From positions 81,286,194 to 81,350,193 of the forward strand of contig CM077002.1 in assembly GCA_039090855.1 (NCBI GenBank): 64,000 nt of DNA, given 5' to 3'. The translations under genes were made by a program, and so were the position numbers. A model generated the notes under the pieces. It saw only the letters and a program-made list of their open reading frames with translations, was not told the DNA's origin and searched no databases. Positions 57,840 to 64,000 of this stretch are shown piece by piece (position 1 is the stretch's first letter; the number at the start of each line of letters is the position of its first letter). The DNA is from Macrothele yani. Lineage: Eukaryota; Arthropoda; Arachnida; Araneae; Macrothelidae.

Positions 57840-58972
57840 TGGGTGTGGGAGAACTGGCCACCCGGAAAACTAGCCACAAATATTTTAAGGGGACGTATAA
57901 AAATAGCGTGTTTGCCCGCTTCATGGCCACGTCCCCAGAGGTTGGTTATCTGAGCCACATAAAGTTTCCGTAATTTCGTATTTTCTTAACTGCGGTATTT
58001 CATGTCATTCTTCATAAAAAAAAATTATAATCTACAAGTAAACAAAAAGAATTTCAGGGTATAAGCTACAACTCAACAAATTCTCTGCGGGCATATGCAA
58101 ACTCATGTCGGGGGAGAGGGGGCTTAATATCAAAAATATAAAATATAAAAAATTTCAAGTCCGATCCAGAGCTTTTCAGCGTTTACAAAGCACAGCTCAA
58201 CAAATCTTCTGGGGGAATGTGCTAACACAGGAAACCTGTCTGTGGGTGGAGGTTTGATGAGTTGAGTGAGGAAAAGCTTGTTTTGTGCCGATCGAGAGGT
58301 TTCCTGTGTTACACATGCCCGCAGATAATTTGTTGAGCTGTAATTTGCAAAAGCTAGAAATCTCCGATTGGGCTGCAAATTCTTTAGATTTTGTATTTTA
58401 GGTATTAGCCCCTCCCGCTTCCCAACAGGTTTCCTGGGTTTTCACATGCCCGCAGATAATTCGTTGAGTTGTAATTTCAAAAAGCCGAATATCCCCCGAT
58501 CGGACTAGAAATACTTTATATTTTATATTTTCGGCATTACCCTCCCCACATGTTTCCGGCGTTTGCATATGCCCGCAGAGAATTTGTTGAGAAGTAGTTT
58601 TTAAACCTTGAAATTCTTTCCTTGTTTTAAATTATAAACATTTTCTATAAGGAATTACATTAAATATTGCAATTAAGAAAATACGAAATTACGGAAACTT
58701 TATGTAAGTAAGAAACCTTAGGACACGGACACGGAGCAGTCAAGAATGCAATTTCTATACGGCCACTTAAAATTTTTGTGGCCAGTTCTCCGCTTTGTCT
58801 TTGGCCCGAAAATCATGGAAACGTCTAAATTTCTTATTGAAAATGAAATAATAAAAAAAATGTTTTGTGAACAATAGTTGCTCTAGTGGTGGGAAATATA
58901 GCCACATGAGATTTGTTTAGTCAGAACAATTTCATACCACTTAAATCGCAATGTCGCCAGTTCTCTATACCC
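57840..58972. mobile_element. Nested palindromic DNA transposon, non-autonomous
   Basis: The element inserted into the C-terminal coding end of the Tc1 fossil. Flanks GGGCTGTGA (57831-57839) and GGACTGTGA (58973-58981) suggest a duplication of about 8-9 bp. The left end TGGGTGTGGGAGAACTGGCC and the reverse complement of the right end, GGGTATAGAGAACTGGCGAC, form the terminal repeats. A second inner copy of the terminal sequence lies inverted at about 58735-58797. CATAAAGTTTCCGTAATTTC (57957) recurs inverted near 58685-58704. Subterminal units of about 125 bp carrying TGCCCGCAGATAATTTGTTG occur three times forward (anchors 58317, 58448, 58571) and twice reversed (58085, 58209), facing each other. 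There is no coding potential. Superfamily open; hAT, MULE and Merlin types have duplications of this size. Confidence 0.72.
58251..58283 (+). other. Captured 33-bp Tc1 transposase fragment
   Basis: At the centre of the palindromic element, 33 bp match the host Tc1 fossil's own transposase segment at 57607-57639 with a single mismatch (GGTTTGATGAGATGAGTGAG then GAAAAGCTTGTTT). It encodes the WFDEMSEEKLV stretch that lies between the second Asp and the Glu in intact relatives. Confidence 0.85.
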
Positions 58973-59076
58973 GGACTGTGACAGCAGCAAAGAGTAGACC
59001 AACTTGATACTAATTCCTTTCCCATTACTAGGAATTTTTGGTAGGAAAGTGTCCGGATGCTTTTGATCAGATAGTG

Positions 59077-60960
59077 TACATATCCCAGGAAATAACTGTC
59101 ACCTACTGTTTATAAATCTTGAAAGTAACATGGAGCTGGATTCGAACCCTCATGTACTGAAATTAGTCCGAGTTTCAACTAGATTAAAAGACTGGGATCC
59201 GGAGGTTGGGCAAAGTAACTGAATGTCATATCCATGAAAACAACAAAACAAGCAGATATTTCTTGCATCAGATTATAGGGGTGTTGAAAACAGCTAACAA
59301 CAACTTATAAACAAATATTGTTCCTAATTCAGCATCACCAGGCGAGTCAGAATTGCCGTCCGGGAAAAATACGAAGAATGAATTTTCATCCGACTGTTAT
59401 TACATCTGTGCTCTTTTACGGACGCAAACTATAGACCTTCTATGGAATATCAAAGGTTTGCAGTAATGCAAACACATAATTACTTTATAAATCGGGTAGA
59501 TTGCATGTATCAAACAAGAGGTCAATATTTAGCGCTTCCGAGATGTTATCTTTGTGATTCGGAATATGATTACTGAGACCTGGAGATTCCGGTAGGTGGA
59601 TGAGTTAAATGAGGTAGTTTTTTTATTATATTTTTTAATGTGGATTTCCATTTTTGGAATTCGTTTAACAAATTCTAAGACTAGCCCTCTTGGGGTCTCT
59701 TGATATACCACTCATTTTTCTTACGTGGGATGCATCTACTTTTGTCGAAGACAATTCTTGTTATTAGTTCATAAAAATTAATAGGTAGAAATCTGTTGAA
59801 ATTCATTCCCTTCTCAGAATGGAAATTACGATTTTTATACTCTTCCATTTTCAGTAAACACTTTTAACGAAATACCTGCATATCGATACAACACTGAAAC
59901 ATTAATTTTTTCAGGGTTAAATATGTTTCATAATCTATATATTGCATGGTTTTGCCCATACTGTTGCTCTTTTTACTTTTTCTTCTAAATCTGTTTTGCT
60001 CGACTTGTACAAGAAAAAATATCGGAACTACGGTAAAGAAACAAAGTACCACATCATTTTTTCAGGGCAAAAATTTTCTTCTTCTAACACTGACTTTGAA
60101 TAAAAGCCATAGAGAAATTTCTCTCATTTTTTCAGGAAAAAGAGCCATTCATTAAAGCACTTATTTTTCTGAAAAACTGTTTAACACAGTGCAGAAAGTA
60201 CCTTAGCAGGTTGTATTTCAAACTTCCCATTTCCGAAAGCGGTGTTACGAAACTAACGACGACAAAAACGTGAATTTCCGGAAACCCATAGTTTGCGCTT
60301 CCACATCGTGAATTAATTTAAGCAACATTTTCTCCGCCATCATGTTCACGACGGAATGTTTTTTTTTTTTTTGGCTCCAATTTTCTCATCGCTCATTTCA
60401 TTCTGTCTAAGTGCTTTAGTTCGGGAGAATTCTGAAAATTATTTACTTAAGCATGAGCCATGAATTTTTTCTCCTTGTAGATTGAACTGAACACTGGCGG
60501 CCAAAGATATTTTTTCATTTTAGTCATTGCTGCGGTATTCTTACAACGGCTGCTTATTTTCTGTTAGTTATTGATGACAAAAGCAATGTGGACAACGAAA
60601 TCCTTTGCTTTTCTTTTGCGCAAATGAGCGAGTGTTAAATGAATGTTTGAAGACATTTTTCTAAAAGGTCACGCAGTCTGTACTCATTTCCTTTTCACTG
60701 CTAAAGTTACTTAGTTGACTTGTTTGTCGCGAAATTGCATGTCTCAAACTTCCTGATACGGTAAAAGTGCCAAAGAAAAAAGATACAGGAAATAAGACAT
60801 CATGGTGCTTTGCATGTTTCTTCTGTAGCACTGCATTAATAAATCGCTTACTAATTTTCTCTTCCTCAACGTATATTTATAAGACTGTCGTTACCAGCAT
60901 TTTCGGTAGTAACCAGTAACTCAAAAATATTATTTATTTCAGTTCAAAAGCTCAGTTAGA
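59077..60960. other. AT-rich non-coding, nothing recognised
   Basis: A minus-strand B-box-like GGTTCGAATCC at 59131-59141 could mark an old tRNA-derived repeat, but no A box was found. Otherwise nothing recognised. Confidence 0.45.
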
Positions 60961-60991
60961 TACAGCAGGAATTTTAAAAATTCCTGCTGTA
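60961..60991. repeat. Perfect 15-bp inverted repeat, 1-nt centre
   Basis: TACAGCAGGAATTTT and its exact reverse complement flank a single A. No U-run or coding context suggests a terminator. Confidence 0.9.
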
Positions 60992-61263
60992 TAAATTAAG
61001 TGCGTGCATTTAATGCAAGTACTTAGAAAATAAAAAACATTAAGCACATTCATGTTTCCATAACACAGTTGATATAAATTGCATGGTACATCTCATGTAT
61101 TAACGTCTAAAAGCTGCTGTAAACTTCCATGTTTGATGCGCAATATGCTACATAAAATAATTAGAAGTGAAGTCTTTTGTTCACTCTAATGAAATGCTTT
61201 TTGAAAATACAGTGAGTGATATTTCAAATAAAACTTCTTTACGAAAGCGACACTGTTGAAACT

Positions 61264-61298
61264 ACACTGAGTGTTTACTGAATTACTACAACCCCTAT
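61264..61298. mobile_element. Solo Tc1-type terminal fragment
   Basis: CACTGAGTGTTTACTGAATT then ACTACAACCCCTA closely matches the ends of the Tc1 element at 42242-43660, and is nearer to a plausible consensus than either of them. It follows a TA. No second end was found. Confidence 0.6.
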
Positions 61299-61377
61299 GC
61301 AAATTGAGTTACACCCGACGCTCGGATAATGAGGAGGGCGTGGTCTGTAGGCTAAAGAGGTGTATTTTGTGTGTCTC

Positions 61378-61730
61378 GATTTTTTCGGAAAAGACAAATT
61401 TTCGAATCTGAAAAAGCCTGACCCTTTAAAAGTTTCCTTTCAGGACCTTGAATTATGCGGGAAATGTTTTTTTTCAATTTTGACAAGTTTTAAATATCCC
61501 ACACTCGCCTCGAAATTTCATATTTTCCCAATTTTCGACAAGAAACTATATTTTATCGCTCAAGACAGTTTTTCGAATCTGAAAACGCCTGACCCCTCAA
61601 ACGCTTCTCCTAGAACACGGAATATGGGATAAAAAAAATTACCCATTTGGACAAATTCAAAATATCCCACACTCGCTTAGAAATTTCCAATTTTTCGAAT
61701 TTCCGACATGAAACTAGACCATTTACACTT
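61378..61730. repeat. Two tandem units, 171-bp period
   Basis: TTCGAATCTGAAAAAGCCTG (61401) recurs as TTCGAATCTGAAAACGCCTG (61572), exactly 171 bp apart. AAATATCCCACACTCGCCTC is followed in the second unit by AAATATCCCACACTCGCTTA. CGACAAGAAACTA and CGACATGAAACTA close the two units. Confidence 0.85.
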
Positions 61731-62041
61731 TACATACTACCAGCATTATATATTAATTAGATATTAATTAGATATTAATCCCTTGCTTCTTTTTCTTATA
61801 GATCGTCAAAGAATTGTGTTAGATAACTGGAAGACCGAAAACCAGAACACCGGGAACCAGCCGTTCCCGCCAATATAGAGGGCGCTGCCGCTGACACACA
61901 GCAAACACAGCGCTCACATAGGCTAGGGATCGAGGACCAGAGACGGGGAATCCTCGCAGTGAAATAGCTGTGTACTGTGGACGGAGTTTTGGTGTTTAAT
62001 CCGCTGTTGAACGTTGTAATGTAAATACGATTCAGCCAAGA
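61731..62041. other. Likely 5' flank of the pseudogene to the right
   Basis: G+C content rises after about 61830. No start codon in frame with the first recognisable protein segment was found. Nothing else seen. Confidence 0.4.
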
Positions 62042-64000
62042 CGCCTAAAAGTAAGAAAAACACGGAAGCAGGCAAGTGACCCGATTTTCGGTTCTCCTCT
62101 AGAGCTCAGTTGCAGAAACCTCTCTTCGTACGAGGATGTTATGAAATATTTGCTTCACGTTCAACAAGAGCTTGACGCAAAGGCCAAGACGTTTTGCTTC
62201 ATTAAGTGAAATTGCTGTCATTGTGGCAGAGAAAATTGCACAGATATGGAAAGAAAAGGTAACAATCCAATGTGTACTACCCGACCAGCGAATCACAGAA
62301 CTTCTCAAAAACTATCACAAAAAGTGGAATAACATGAACAAACTTCCAGTCTTGCGAATCTACTCAGGAAACCATCAATGGCTTTCAGGAACAAGCAAGG
62401 GGAACTGTATTTGACATTTGCAAATGTAAATGTAAGGATTTTCTATTTTCCAAATGTGAAGGCAAGGTGCCATGGTGACATACAGCAAAAGTTTCTAACA
62501 GATCAGCGGAAGACCCGAAATGTGGTTATTGGTAATGTGGATTTGCTTCATACCCATAAAATGATGAGAAGAGAGAAAAGACTGCAAACCAAAGAGGAGC
62601 GCTGTGTGAAAGCTGTCCGAGAGAGCCCCTGAAATAAAGTAATGTAGACGAAACAAGTGAACCCGATATGTCCAACAATGAACCAGAAATTCAAAGAGAA
62701 AACGACAAGAAGGTTGGCACATTTCAAATGGTGCCACAACGAAGGGATCCGAAACAACCATAGATAACCCGAAATCTACCAGTAAGCTCCCAGATGACAA
62801 TTCCCCTCCCCACAGTCGCGACAGTTGCTCAGAGAACAGGGGTCTCTCTTCGATCTGCTACTTTGATAGCAACTGCTGCTCTCACCGATACTGGCATGAT
62901 AACAGAGGACGATGCGACAAAAGTTATTGACCACCATAAACTAGATAGAGAAACAGCGACATTGCGCAAACTGTGCAGAAGAGCGCCAAAGAAATCCCAG
63001 TTCAACTAAAAGGGATTTATTTTGACGGCCGGAAGGATTCAGCATTGACTATGGTGAAATGTGAGGAAAAGTGGTGCAGAAAAACTATAACAGAAGAACA
63101 TTATGTAATGTTGGCACAACCGGGGTCAACATACATCGGACACGTGACTCCTGCTACAGTGCATTCGGCTTCTGTTGCATCCAGTATTACCGCTCCCCTA
63201 GCCGAAGAAGAAATTAGCACGGAGGACCTGGTAGCAGTTGGTTGCGATGGAACGTTTAACACTGGAGTACACCAAGGCGTAATTAGAAGGCTTGAGAAAT
63301 CTGTCAATAGACCCCTGCGCTGGTTCGTATGCCAGCTCCATGGAAACGAGCTTCCGTTCAGAAACCTTTTCCAACCCCTGGACGGCACCACAGCAGGTCC
63401 AAAGGCCTCCTCAGGATCCACTGGAAAGAAGTTGGCCACATGTGAAACTATGGAAGTCGTTAAATTTGAGAAAATATTCCAATCGATCAATACTCCCACA
63501 ATTGATAAAAAGGATCTGAGTACTGATCAGCAGTAACTGCTGCACATTTGTCAGGCAGTAGCCGAAGGACAATGTACACCGAGTTTGGCTAAAAGAGATC
63601 CCAGGAAAATGGCCCATTCCCGTTGGCTGACCACTGCCAATCGCGTATTGAGAATGCATATTGCAACACACCGAGATGACTCACTGTACGACAATCTGAG
63701 GACTCTCGCCGAATACGTAATGAAGGTATACTCCGTTGTATGGTTCACCATTACGACGAGATCACAATGTATCGAGGGAGCCAAACATTTGTGGCTCTTG
63801 ATGAATTCTAACCGCGCGCATGCTGTCTGACGATAATCTGGAAAGACTTGCCAAAAGTGAAGAATCTGAAGATTTGGTATTTCACATTCCTAACTTTCTC
63901 TGCCACACACAAGCGGTGGAAAGGGGGGTGAAAATGGTAACATAAGCATCAACAAGAGTGTGCGGCGAGGAAAGAAGAGACGGACATATCAAGGCCAAAA
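62042..64000 (+). pseudogene. Decayed member of an unnamed multi-copy arthropod protein family
   Basis: Successive segments in order, from memory of unannotated arthropod proteins: TRKQASDPIFGSPLELS and YEDVMKYLLHVQQELDAKAK (62042-62190); SLSEIAVIVAEKIAQIWKEK and ITELLKNYHKKW (62190-62360); ETINGFQEQARGTVFDICKC with a run of Cys (62362-62480); FLTDQRKTRNVVIGNVDLLH (62480-62632); AQRTGVSLRSATLIATAALT with DTGMITEDDATKVID (62640-62960); then CDGTFNTGVHQGVIRRLEKS, RPLRWFVCQLHGNELPFRNL, HSRWLTTANRVLRMH (62973-63830) and CHTQAVERGVKMVT to the window edge. The reading frame changes about six times and stops interrupt it at 62761-62763, 63534-63536 and 63943-63945. A block seems missing near 63835. 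The function of the family is unknown to me. The Cys-rich N-terminal part and high copy number suggest a mobile-element origin, which is inference. The 3' end lies outside the window. Confidence 0.7.

Larger units (their letters stand above)
57100..59076 (+). mobile_element. Tc1-like element fossil with nested insertion
   Basis: The right end is a Tc1-type terminal repeat: GTGTCCGGATGCTTTTGATC then AGATAGTG, followed by TA (59077-59078). On the plus strand, degraded transposase is recognisable as SILWNDESPFTIWQSDGRVR (about 57293-57352, containing the first catalytic Asp) and PRERYLPDCVV. Then come LNAAAYTGVLDNSVLPKLWQ (about 57466-57525) and WFDEMSEEKLVWPAQSSDL in mixed frames (57607-57665). 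The second Asp motif is destroyed (TGTCCTAGTTTACAAAGC in place of the HDNAPVHKA coding). The left terminal repeat was not found, so the left boundary is approximate. Several stops and frameshifts. The 3' part is split by the 1.1-kb element at 57840-58972. Confidence 0.82.

Noticed and set aside
61820..62040. Promoter or first exon of the right-edge family
   Set aside because: No start codon in the correct frame and no recognisable promoter motif; kept only as flank.
1..64000. CRISPR arrays, bacterial operons, riboswitches
   Set aside because: Direct repeats here have neither constant short units nor unique spacers, and the sequence is eukaryotic in character.

Overview
This window is AT-rich, intron-poor-looking, repeat-dominated DNA from an animal genome, most likely an arthropod. 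No bacterial or viral gene organisation is visible. The assignment to an animal, and probably an arthropod, rests on many tRNA-derived SINEs, several Tc1, mariner and pogo transposase fossils, a TTAA-flanked piggyBac-type miniature element, and a decayed member of a multi-copy 'uncharacterized protein' family that I associate with arthropod genomes. The genus cannot be read from the sequence. I found no intact host protein-coding gene. Every protein resemblance I could defend belongs to a mobile element or to the decayed family at the right edge.

Layout. 0-12 kb: sparse repeats, with a 268-bp foldback element (1095-1362), a mariner fossil (2800-3625), a Tc1 fossil (5393-5951) and scattered SINEs. 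12-20 kb: a 121-bp piggyBac-type MITE with TTAA on both sides, a perfect 25-bp hairpin (16635-16693), and a complete but dead Tc1-like element (16991-19062). Its catalytic spacing is DD36E. Its start codon region was split by an 836-bp insertion of inverted tRNA-derived repeats, flanked by a 13-bp target duplication. 20-31 kb: a dense SINE field with a Tigger/pogo transposase fossil (24.2 kb) and a Tc1 fossil (27.2-28.2 kb). 32.7-37.3 kb: a mosaic of SINEs, a recent 312-bp tandem duplication, a second tRNA-derived repeat family, perfect palindromes, GGCCA-rich repeats and a SINE inserted inside a SINE. 38-46 kb: more SINEs, including the youngest copy (38-nt poly-A, 13-bp target duplication), a Tc1 element interrupted by a SINE, and a pogo-type non-autonomous element. 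46-57 kb: mostly empty AT-rich DNA, apart from a strongly degenerated tandem array with a period near 147 bp (53.5-55.0 kb). 57-59 kb: a Tc1 fossil carrying a nested, palindromic 1.1-kb transposon. The nested element holds a 33-bp piece of the same kind of Tc1 transposase at its centre. 62-64 kb: a pseudogene of the uncharacterized arthropod family, running off the right edge.

How the parts relate. The dominant SINE family (here SINE-A, about 28 copies) has an internal polymerase III promoter with good A and B boxes, a body of about 130 bp and an A-rich tail. It must have been mobilised by a LINE encoded elsewhere, because none is visible here. The DNA transposons are all inactive (stops, frameshifts, insertions). 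Nested insertions give relative ages: Tc1 elements are older than the SINEs and the palindromic element inside them, and some SINEs are older than other SINEs. The points most worth following up are the palindromic element with the captured transposase fragment, the 147-bp fossil array, the DD36E element with its composite insertion, and the unnamed protein family at 62-64 kb.
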